From NCBI GenBank assembly GCA_021793175.1, contig JAJYTH010000002.1, forward strand, positions 1 to 64,000: a stretch of DNA of 64,000 bases, read 5' to 3'. Position 1 is the stretch's first letter; each line of letters begins with the position of its first letter. Source of the DNA: Actinomycetes bacterium (GTDB lineage: Bacteria; Actinomycetota; Actinomycetes; Mycobacteriales; Pseudonocardiaceae). Below the pieces are notes generated by a model, which saw nothing but the letters and a program-made list of their open reading frames with translations, had not been told where the DNA came from and made no database searches. Position numbers and translations under genes: made by a program. This document shows positions 54,335-64,000 of the stretch, piece by piece.

Positions 54335-55582
54335 TCAGGAACCGAGCAGACTGTCACAGTTGTTCCGCGGCTTCTCACCGTTGAGCATCCCGGCCATCCA
54401 ACCGACCGCCTGCGGGTAGGCCCGCAACATGCCACCGATGTGCGACGGGACGTACGAGGTGGTGAACTGCACCGTGCCGCCCTGTTCACACCAGTCCACG
54501 GCCATCTGCCTGCCCTGGTTGTAGGGCACGATGTCGTCCAGCTTGCTGTGCAACACGAACACCGGGACATCGGGTGCGCGCTGACCGATCCGCTGTTCCG
54601 CGACCACCGAGGCGTACGGCTCCTCGTCGAGGTACTCCTCCAACGCCCTGCCGTCCTTGGTCAGGTCGGAGGTGTCCATGAACGCGTACTTCAGAATGGC
54701 GTCCTCGGTGCACGCCTCGGCGAGTCCGTCCATCAGCCGCCTGCCCTCGTCGTTCACCACGTCGTTGAGGTTGATCTCGTCGTAGGCGGCGTCGAGGCTC
54801 AACAGCGAGAACCCGAGGAAACCGGCGGCGTAGTGGCGGTCCAGCACGGGTGCGACCTCCGCGAGGTTCGCCGGCGGCGCACCGGCATAGGCGCCCTTGA
54901 CGTCGAGCTCGGGTGCGTACTCGTCGATGAGTTCGGCCGCCGCGGCCGAGGCACCACCGCCTTGCGAGTATCCGGCGAGCACCACCGGGCTGTCCGCGGA
55001 CAGGTCCGCATCCGGGACCCGCTGCGCCGCGCGCGCGGCGTCCAACACGGCGTGCGCTTCCGCCGCGCGGTTGACGTAGGTGTGCATCCCCGGAGTGCCC
55101 AGGCCCTCGTAGTCGGTGACGACGACCGCGTAACCGAGGGCGAGTAGGCCGGTGACGAACGGCCCCTCGTACTCCAGACCCAGCGCCAGCTTCTTCGACG
55201 GTGCACAGTCGTCGCCGACGCCCTGCGTCCCGGGCGCGTAGCTCACCAGCGGTCGGGCACCCTCTCCCCGCCACTTCCGTTCGGGCACCAGCAGTGTGCC
55301 CGTGACGGCGTTCGGAGCGCCGTGGGTGTCACTGCTGAGATACATCAGCCGATGGACGTCGGCGTCCGGTTCGATGAGTTTGACGGGGTCGAGATAGAAT
55401 TCGCCGGGTTCGTGTTTGAGGAGATCGCCGGGATCGCCCGCGGGTAGTGGTGACGGTGGAGTGTAGAAGTCCTCTTCGTTCTCCGCGGCGTGCGCGGTGG
55501 TGCCGGCCGTGAGCACGGCCAGCCCGGTGATCCCGGCAGCCAGCGTGGCTAGGAGACGTCGAGCCCGACCAGGTGGACGCAT
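54335..55582 (-). CDS. Secreted lipase (secretory lipase / LIP family)
   Basis: Signal peptide [52 protein letters not shown]; nucleophile VVLAGYSQGGGASAAAAEL. Confidence 0.92.
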   Translation of the reverse strand: MRPPGRARRLLATLAAGITGLAVLTAGTTAHAAENEEDFYTPPSPLPAGDPGDLLKHEPGEFYLDPVKLIEPDADVHRLMYLSSDTHGAPNAVTGTLLVPERKWRGEGARPLVSYAPGTQGVGDDCAPSKKLALGLEYEGPFVTGLLALGYAVVVTDYEGLGTPGMHTYVNRAAEAHAVLDAARAAQRVPDADLSADSPVVLAGYSQGGGASAAAAELIDEYAPELDVKGAYAGAPPANLAEVAPVLDRHYAAGFLGFSLLSLDAAYDEINLNDVVNDEGRRLMDGLAEACTEDAILKYAFMDTSDLTKDGRALEEYLDEEPYASVVAEQRIGQRAPDVPVFVLHSKLDDIVPYNQGRQMAVDWCEQGGTVQFTTSYVPSHIGGMLRAYPQAVGWMAGMLNGEKPRNNCDSLLGS

Positions 55583-55730
55583 GGGCGCTCCTTGTGAATT
55601 TTCGACAACTCTGTCCCGAGTCGGATTCTGTGGCGACAACGGGCGTTGTCAACGTGTGGTGGAGCTATTGCTCCTCAACCCACGAATCGGAGCGCCGACC
55701 TTGCTCATCCGATGACAAAAAATCACATGT

Positions 55731-57769
<2,039 letters not shown>

Positions 57770-57779
57770 CCGTCCGACG

Positions 57780-57884
57780 CAGGCTGCGTCGTCGTGTCCG
57801 CAGCCTGCGTCGTCGTGTCCGCAGGTTAGGTAGCTGTGTCCGCAGCCTGCGTAGCTGTGTCTGCAGCCTGCGTAGATGTCAGCA
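57780..57884. repeat. 21-bp imperfect tandem repeat, five units
   Basis: CAGGCTGCGTCGTCGTGTCCG / CAGCCTGCGTCGTCGTGTCCG / CAGGTTAGGTAGCTGTGTCCG / CAGCCTGCGTAGCTGTGTCTG / CAGCCTGCGTAGATGTCAGCA. Confidence 0.92.
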
Positions 57885-57899
57885 CCTCACGACACTGCC

Positions 57900-59057
57900 T
57901 CACGACACGGGCTGCCTTGCGGCTTTCACGGCCTCCATGGCTTCCACGGCGATGTCGGGGTGGTCGGCGAACACGCCGTCGATCCCGGTGGCCAGGAACA
58001 CCTCGTAGGCGGCGAAGATGTCTCCCCAGGCCGCCGGGTCGTCCGATGACCGCAGGTCGGTGGGCAGGAACTCGTTCTCCGCCCGGAACGTCCACGGATG
58101 CACGTCCAGCCCCGCCCCGTGGGCGTCGTCGACGAGCGTCGTCGGCTCCCCGAGGGCGCCGTCGTCCGTGCGCGGGACGACACGGTCCAGGGCGGGACCG
58201 AGCCCGTCGGCGTAGCGGGCGATCTCGGCCAGTCCGTCCCGGGTCACGAGGTCGTCGTAGGTACGCGGGTCGCCGGAGTGTACGAAGTCGTACGGCGCCC
58301 CGGACGCCCCCACCAGCTGCACGAGCGGCACGCGCAGTCGTCGGTCGAGTTGTTTGAGGTTGCCGACCTCGAACGATTGCACGTAGACCTTGGCGCCCGA
58401 CCGGTTGAGGCCGTTGCGGTTGAGCGCCTTGACCAACGCCGGTTCGAGCGCGAGGCCCTGCTCGGCGAAGTAGGTTGGGTGCTTGGTCTCGATGTACAGG
58501 CCGATGGGGCGGCCCAGTTCGCGGGACAGTCGCCGCGACAGGTCCACGACCTCCTGGAACGTCGGGATCTCGAAGCGGCCGTCGTAGATGGTGTTGTGCG
58601 GCCGCAGGTCGGGGATGCGTTCGACGGCGCGCAGGGTCTTGAGCTCGGCGAGTGTGAAGTCCTCGGCGAACCATCCGGTCACCGGCGTGCCGTCCACGAT
58701 CTTGGTGGTCTTGCGGTCGGCGAACTCGGGGCGCTGGGCGACGTCGGTGGTGCCCCCGATCTCGGGTTCGTGGCGGGCGACGAGGACACCGTCGGAGGTG
58801 GTGACGAGGTCGGGTTCGATGTAGTCGGCGCCCATCCTCGCCGCCAGTTCGTAGGCGGCGAGGGTGTGTTCGGGCCGGTAGCCCGACGCGCCCCGGTGGC
58901 CGATGACGACGAACTCCTCGTCGCCGGGGGAGCCGCCGTGTCGGGTGGTCTCGGCTTCCTCGGTGTGCCGATCGCCCGCCGCGTGCGCCGGTGCCGCGGT
59001 GGTGACTCCGAGCACCGCGAGGCCGCACAGGGCCAGCAGCGCCAGTCTGCTTCGCAT
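57900..59057 (-). CDS. Secreted glycerophosphodiester phosphodiesterase
   Basis: Signal peptide [82 protein letters not shown]. Confidence 0.94.
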   Translation of the reverse strand: MRSRLALLALCGLAVLGVTTAAPAHAAGDRHTEEAETTRHGGSPGDEEFVVIGHRGASGYRPEHTLAAYELAARMGADYIEPDLVTTSDGVLVARHEPEIGGTTDVAQRPEFADRKTTKIVDGTPVTGWFAEDFTLAELKTLRAVERIPDLRPHNTIYDGRFEIPTFQEVVDLSRRLSRELGRPIGLYIETKHPTYFAEQGLALEPALVKALNRNGLNRSGAKVYVQSFEVGNLKQLDRRLRVPLVQLVGASGAPYDFVHSGDPRTYDDLVTRDGLAEIARYADGLGPALDRVVPRTDDGALGEPTTLVDDAHGAGLDVHPWTFRAENEFLPTDLRSSDDPAAWGDIFAAYEVFLATGIDGVFADHPDIAVEAMEAVKAARQPVS

Positions 59058-59196
59058 GGTCTGCCCTCTTCTCGTGTCGAGTCGATCAGTGCCGCCGACC
59101 TTGGTCGGTCCTCGCGACGTGGCGGCGACGTGGCGTGGGCCGAAAGGAGACATACCAGTGAACGGGGGCCAATCGGCTCGGCTTACGCTGTGCCAC

Positions 59197-60480
59197 GTGC
59201 GCGTCCTGGTTATCGGCTCCGGAGCCCGTGAACACGCCCTCGTTCTCGCCGCGTCACACGATCCGGCGGTGACGGCGCTCGGCTGCGCGCCGGGTAACGC
59301 CGGAACGGCCGGTGTGTCCGAGACTCTCGGGGTGGATCTGACCGACCCCGAGGCCGTCGCCGAGCTGGCGGTGTCGTGGAAGGCCGATCTGGTGGTGGTC
59401 GGGCCCGAGGTGCCGTTGGTGATGGGCGTGGCCGATGCCGTGCGCGCCGTGGGTGTGCCGTGCTTCGGTCCGAGTGCGCGGGCGGCGCGGATCGAGGGGT
59501 CGAAGTCGTTCGCCAAGGAGGTCATGGCCGCGGCCGGGGTGCCGACCGCGCGCAGCGAGGTGGTGAACAATCCGGCTCACCTCGATGCGGCGTTGGCGCG
59601 GTTCGGGCCGACGTGGGTGGTGAAGGACGACGGTCTCGCCGCGGGCAAGGGCGTGGTGGTGACCACCGAGCTGGAACGTGCCCGCAAGCACGCGTTGATG
59701 TTGTTGGACGGCGGCCATCCGGTGGTGTTGGAGTCGTTCCTCGACGGCCCCGAGGCGTCGCTGTTCTGCCTCGTCGACGGGCACACCGTCGTGCCGCTGC
59801 TTCCGGCGCAGGACTTCAAACGGGTCGGTGACGACGACATCGGTCCGAACACCGGTGGCATGGGTGCGTACGCGCCGTTGCCGTGGGCACCGCCCGACCT
59901 GGTCGACACCGTGGTGTCCGAGATCGTGCGTCCCGTGGTGGACGAGTTGGCTCGCCGGGACGCGCCGTTCTCGGGGTTGTTGTACACGGGGTTGGCGCTG
60001 ACGTCGTCGGGGCCGCAGGTGATCGAGTTCAACTGCCGGTTCGGTGACCCCGAGACGCAGGCCGTGCTGGCGCTGTTGCGTTCGCCGCTGGCGCAGTTGT
60101 TGCATGCGACGGCGACGGGCACGTTGGCCGAGCAGCCGCCGCTCGAGTGGGCCGACGGTGCCGCTGTGACGGTCGTCGTGGCCGCCGACGGCTATCCGGG
60201 ACGCCCTCGCATCGGGGACGTGATCGCCGGAAGCGAGGGCGAGGGCGTGCTGCACGCGGGTACGCGCCGTCGGGAGGACGGCGCGGTGGTGTCGAACGGT
60301 GGCCGGGTGTTGTCGGTGGTGGGTGTCGGTGCCGACCTCGCGGCCGCGAGGGAGCAGGCGTACGAGCGGGTGGGCAGGATCAACCTGCCGGGTTCACATC
60401 ACCGTTCGGACATCGCAGCTCGGGCGGCGCGCGGGGAATTGTCGGCTCCGCGGTCGTCGCGGCAGCCGGAATCGGCGTAG
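59197..60480 (+). CDS. purD: Phosphoribosylamine-glycine ligase
   Basis: GTG start; [64 protein letters not shown]. Confidence 0.97.
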   Translation: MRVLVIGSGAREHALVLAASHDPAVTALGCAPGNAGTAGVSETLGVDLTDPEAVAELAVSWKADLVVVGPEVPLVMGVADAVRAVGVPCFGPSARAARIEGSKSFAKEVMAAAGVPTARSEVVNNPAHLDAALARFGPTWVVKDDGLAAGKGVVVTTELERARKHALMLLDGGHPVVLESFLDGPEASLFCLVDGHTVVPLLPAQDFKRVGDDDIGPNTGGMGAYAPLPWAPPDLVDTVVSEIVRPVVDELARRDAPFSGLLYTGLALTSSGPQVIEFNCRFGDPETQAVLALLRSPLAQLLHATATGTLAEQPPLEWADGAAVTVVVAADGYPGRPRIGDVIAGSEGEGVLHAGTRRREDGAVVSNGGRVLSVVGVGADLAAAREQAYERVGRINLPGSHHRSDIAARAARGELSAPRSSRQPESA

Positions 60481-60634
60481 TCGACGGTCCGATAAGGGGC
60501 AGTACGTGTTCTCCCTCACGAATCGGGCACCGAACGGTACTTTTTGCTGCTCGGATTTCAGGCCACGATCACCTGCGGATTGATAACCTGCACCGAGAAG
60601 CTGGCTGACTACTGGTCGTAGCAGGGGGTGCGCA

Positions 60635-61057
60635 GTGTCAGAACGACCCGCGAAATCGCCGTGGGGGTTCTGGTGGCTAGAGGGTGACAAGGGTGCGGCA
60701 CCGGCTGTCCCCGATGTTCCAGGGCTGCCTGTCGTCAAGGACATCACGGTTTCTCCCGACAAGATCGTCGCGGTGGCCGACGTCATCGAGGAACAGGCGA
60801 AGGCGCTGGAGCGCAAGGTGACCGAGCACGTGGGGGCGCTGAACATCGAATCCCCTGCCGACGACATCGTGTCGCAGGAAGCCGCGGAAGCCTGGAACGC
60901 CGTCGTCAGCAGTGGTGAGAACTCGTACAGCAGCCGGGTCATGGCGTATGTGCACGGGTTGCATGATCTGGCCGAACAGCTTCGCGCCGCAGGACGTAGG
61001 TATCTCGCGGAGGACGAGGACAACGCAGCGGCCGTGCGCGAGGCCGGGGGCAGCTAG
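60635..61057 (+). CDS. ESX/T7SS substrate-like small helical protein (EspC/PE-like)
   Basis: 140 aa; helical core DKIVAVADVIEEQAKALERKVTEHVGAL...; C-terminal GRRYLAEDEDN contains a YxxxD T7SS signal (YLAED); adjacent to PPE-like and EspG-like genes. Confidence 0.75.
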   Translation: MSERPAKSPWGFWWLEGDKGAAPAVPDVPGLPVVKDITVSPDKIVAVADVIEEQAKALERKVTEHVGALNIESPADDIVSQEAAEAWNAVVSSGENSYSSRVMAYVHGLHDLAEQLRAAGRRYLAEDEDNAAAVREAGGS

Positions 61058-61144
61058 TCGTTGCGGATGTGTACGCCGCTGTCGGCGGGTGTCGGCAGCA
61101 CAGGCCGTCAGAACGGAAAAGTCGCCGCCAGACAAGGACGCGAG

Positions 61145-62824
61145 ATGAACGATGTAGACATCGTGGCCCGGGCCGAGCGGATTCGGGATCATCGGTTCAC
61201 CGGCTACACCAACAACATGCTCGCCGACGAGATCGAGCTGTTCAAAACCGGCCGGGGCATCGCGGGACTGTCCGATGCGGTCGCCGCGCTGAAGGCCGTG
61301 GCGCAGGCGTTGTCGGAAACGGACGAGACGTTGCGCACCGAACTCGCCGAACTGGGGGTCGAGTGGAGCAGTGTCGCGGGTGAACAGGCCGCCTCGGCCG
61401 TCGAGAGGGAGGCCGAGTTCTCCGAGGAGGCCAACGAGAAGGTCAGCAGCTCCGCCGAACGGATCTTCGCGCAGGGCGAGGCGTTCAACCGCACTCGGCA
61501 CTCGTTGCCCGAGCCGCAGGAACTGCGGGATTCGACCGAGGGCTACAGGATCTCTGACTTCGCTCTCAGCCTGATCGGTTTCGAGACCGACCACGTCCGC
61601 AAGCTCGAGCGGGCGGTGGAAGCCCGGGAGCAGGCGCTTCAGGCGTTGAACGACTATGCCAAGGAAAGCGGCGACAACCTGTTGGAGGCCCCCGAACTAC
61701 GTGCGCCGGACCGTTTCGTCGCGGAGATTTCCGCGCCGGTGCCCGAATCGATCGACGCGGGAGGTGAACCCGCGGACACGACCGCGGCGGCGAGCGCCTC
61801 GGGTACGGCCGCTCCGGTTGCTTCCGGAGCGCCACCGGCGTCGGGTGTGTCGGCGCAGTCGGGTACCGGGGCGAGCGGCGCGGTCACTCCGTCGTCCGCT
61901 GCCGCTCCCGTGACCGGTGCTCCCCTGCCGGGTGGAACGCCGCCGACGAGCAGTGGTGGGCGTGCCGTGTCGCCACCGGTTTCGGGTAGCCAGGGCACGG
62001 GTTCGGCCTTTCCGAGCGGTGCCACGGGCTCACCGTCGGCGCCGGGGGCTGGAGCCGCCGGTGGTGTTCCGGGCTACGTGGGCGGTGTCCGTGGTCCCGA
62101 GGACGCTGGCCGTTCGCAACGTGTTCCCACCGGCCAGCAGGGCAGCACCGGCTCGGTTCCCCCTGGCAGTCAGGACATTCGTGCCACCGGTTCGGACCGT
62201 TTGGCGAAGCCACCGGCCGGTGTGGGGGGTGGTTCGGCGGGGCCTGTCGGTTCGACGCCGAACACCGGCGGCGTGCCCGGAAAGCCCGCGCCCGGGGGGC
62301 CCGAGGGGACGCCACCTGGAAAACCCGCGCCCGGTGAGCCGGGCGAGGCCGGCGAGGCACTGCTCGGTGAGGGCATGTCCACCGGGGCGGTCCAGCCCCA
62401 ATCTGGCTCTGCGCCCGACGGTGACATCGGTGCGGCTTCGGGCTCCGAAGCGCGTGGTGGTCCGTCGTTGAACGACATCGGTGGGGGAATCGCGGCGCTG
62501 GGTGCGGGCGGCATCGCCGGTGCTCTCAGCGGTGGTGAGCGTTCGGGTCGCGGTGTGGGGCGCAGTGCGCCCGGAGCCGCGCGGTCGCCGCATCCGCTCT
62601 CCGTCGGTGACCTGCCGGAGGAGGAGGCCCGGGTCCAGCGCAGTTCCGAGCGACTGAACCCCGGTGGCGCGGGCCGCAGGGACGCGTTCCTGGAGAAGGC
62701 GATGCCCGGCGAGGAAGACGATGAACACGTGCGCCGGTTCGGGGTCGACGACAACGACTTGTTCACGGACCAGCGTATGGTGACTCCCGACGTGATCGGC
62801 GACGACGGTTCGGACGGACAATAG
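61145..62824 (+). CDS. PPE-like domain protein with long Gly/Ser/Pro-rich region
   Basis: Helical N-terminus (AALKAVAQALSETDETLRTELAELGVEWSSVAGEQAASAVEREAEFSEEANEKV), low-complexity middle, charged C-terminal tail DEHVRRFGVDDNDLFTDQRMVTPDVIGDD. Confidence 0.8.
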   Translation: MNDVDIVARAERIRDHRFTGYTNNMLADEIELFKTGRGIAGLSDAVAALKAVAQALSETDETLRTELAELGVEWSSVAGEQAASAVEREAEFSEEANEKVSSSAERIFAQGEAFNRTRHSLPEPQELRDSTEGYRISDFALSLIGFETDHVRKLERAVEAREQALQALNDYAKESGDNLLEAPELRAPDRFVAEISAPVPESIDAGGEPADTTAAASASGTAAPVASGAPPASGVSAQSGTGASGAVTPSSAAAPVTGAPLPGGTPPTSSGGRAVSPPVSGSQGTGSAFPSGATGSPSAPGAGAAGGVPGYVGGVRGPEDAGRSQRVPTGQQGSTGSVPPGSQDIRATGSDRLAKPPAGVGGGSAGPVGSTPNTGGVPGKPAPGGPEGTPPGKPAPGEPGEAGEALLGEGMSTGAVQPQSGSAPDGDIGAASGSEARGGPSLNDIGGGIAALGAGGIAGALSGGERSGRGVGRSAPGAARSPHPLSVGDLPEEEARVQRSSERLNPGGAGRRDAFLEKAMPGEEDDEHVRRFGVDDNDLFTDQRMVTPDVIGDDGSDGQ

Positions 62825-63600
62825 TGAGCACGATGGCGGGCGGCAGTGTGGTTTTGTCCACATTGGAGTTCGATGTGCTTTGGGAGCATTTGGACCTGCC
62901 GCGACGCCATGTCGCTCTCGACGTGCCGAGTCCTGGAGTCACGTACACCGAACGCGCGCGATTCGTCGAGCAGGCGTGGGAATCGCTTGCCGCGCGTGGG
63001 CTCACACAGGGCCGGGGTGCGACCGCGGAAATCGACGATCTGCTGTACCTGCTCGCCAGGCCACAGACGAGTGTCGACGTGTGGGTGTGGACGGACAGGC
63101 AGATCTCCGGCCTCGCCGCCTGCTCGGGACAGCAGGCCGTGCTCGGCGTCGTCGACGGCGACGAAGTGTGGCTCATTCCGGCTCGGGAGTCGGCGTTGGC
63201 CGAGTCGGCCGTGTCCGTAGCGGGTGAGCTTCCACCCGGGGTGGGGCGTTCGGTGAGCCTGCCGCACGACGTTCTGGTCGACGCCGACGCCGAGGCGCGA
63301 GGGGATGCGAAGGCAGTCGCCACGGCGTTGGAGGACCGCGGCGTCGAACTGTGGCAGGCCCAGGAACTCGCCGGGATGTTGTTCGGCACGGTGACGCGCG
63401 GCCAGTTCGGTGCGCAACGGCTCGATCGCGACGGCCGCATCCGCCGGGCCGGCAGGGTGATCGCGTTCCACGACACCGATGCCGGCCGGTACCTGTTCCA
63501 GGTCGCTCCGGGTAGTGACGGGCGTGACTGGGCGACGGTGACCCCGGCCGACAACGTGTTGCTCGCGCAACGGGTGTGGGAGTTGCTCGACGAGGCCTGA
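62824..63600 (+). CDS. ESX secretion-associated protein EspG family
   Basis: VVLSTLEFDVLWEHLDLPRRHVALDVPSPGVTYTERARFVEQAWESLAARGL; C-terminal RAGRVIAFHDTDAGRYLFQVAPGSDGRDWATVTPAD. Confidence 0.85.
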   Translation: MSTMAGGSVVLSTLEFDVLWEHLDLPRRHVALDVPSPGVTYTERARFVEQAWESLAARGLTQGRGATAEIDDLLYLLARPQTSVDVWVWTDRQISGLAACSGQQAVLGVVDGDEVWLIPARESALAESAVSVAGELPPGVGRSVSLPHDVLVDADAEARGDAKAVATALEDRGVELWQAQELAGMLFGTVTRGQFGAQRLDRDGRIRRAGRVIAFHDTDAGRYLFQVAPGSDGRDWATVTPADNVLLAQRVWELLDEA

Positions 63601-63705
63601 AGGACGAGGCCTGAAGAAGGCTGGGAACCGGTGGCGGCTCTGTCACGTCGTAAGAACGCGTGACCGGCTGTCGGACGTGGTCGTGTCGGTCGTGTCAAGG
63701 GGAGG

Positions 63706-64000
63706 GTGAAGAACGTGCCGGTGTACGACGCCGAGTCGATGAAGATCACGGCGGAGCGGGTCGACCGTATCGCCGAGGATTTCCGTTCGTCCATGGACAA
63801 ACTCAAAGGAATCCAGGGGCGGAGCCCGTTCGGCGAGGTTGAGGATCCGGACAGTCCGGAGAAGGCCGAAGGCACGGTCGGTGCGTTCACCGACGGCATG
63901 CGCTCGGAGTTCGACGCCGCGGCACGGCGGGTCAGTGCGGCCAGTACGGCGCTGCGGGACGCGGTGAACGCCATGACGGAGGCCGACGCGGTCGCGGCGG
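63706..64000 (+). CDS. Small helical T7SS-associated hypothetical protein (truncated at right edge)
   Basis: VKNVPVYDAESMKITAERVDRIAEDFRSSMDKLKGIQGRSPFGEVEDPDSPEKAEGTVGAFTDGMRSEFDAAARRVSAASTALRDAVNAM, open to the window end. Confidence 0.65.
   Translation, partial: MKNVPVYDAESMKITAERVDRIAEDFRSSMDKLKGIQGRSPFGEVEDPDSPEKAEGTVGAFTDGMRSEFDAAARRVSAASTALRDAVNAMTEADAVAA

Noticed and set aside
57826-59028. Minus ORF ending in TQAADTATQAADTAT, considered as a repeat-containing protein
   Set aside because: This is the 21-bp intergenic repeat read through in a non-coding frame; the true GDPD gene is in another frame and ends at 57900.
61884-62863. Repetitive GC-rich DNA considered as a possible CRISPR or tandem-repeat locus
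   Set aside because: It is the coding sequence of the low-complexity Gly/Ser/Pro linker of the PPE-like protein; no regular repeat-spacer structure.

Overview
This is a high-GC actinomycete chromosomal window; gene content and order suggest Pseudonocardiaceae, Saccharomonospora- or Amycolatopsis-like (inference). The left part carries a heat-shock block: dnaK-grpE-dnaJ-hspR, a globin-FNR flavohemoprotein, and clpB, with HspR HAIR operators upstream of dnaK (two) and clpB (one). After pyrE comes a ~16 kb cell-surface polysaccharide locus. It appears to encode all five enzyme classes needed to make a UDP-2,3-diacetamido-2,3-dideoxyhexuronic acid (WbpA/B/E/D/I-type), plus glycosyltransferases, a flippase, an O-acyltransferase-SGNH protein and a large membrane protein. 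The middle contains a SpoU/TrmH methyltransferase, an aldehyde dehydrogenase, an MHS-type transporter, a two-component system, and an unusual meta-cleavage aromatic catabolic operon (GalB-like PIG-L hydratase, CHA aldolase, alpha/beta hydrolase, muconolactone-isomerase-like protein, LigA, LigB). These are followed by a LacI/sugar-kinase locus with a perfect 22-bp operator, nagA with a DasR-like site, an ECF sigma factor, fba, a DUF3151 gene, purA and purD. The right edge enters a type VII secretion substrate/chaperone module (EspC/PE-like, PPE-like, EspG-like, and a further truncated small protein). Several intergenic tandem mini-repeats (9-, 21- and 30-bp periods) and a hairpin over a start codon are not explained by the gene annotation. 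No tRNA, rRNA, CRISPR or transposase was recognised. All assignments come from reading the sequence; no database search was run.
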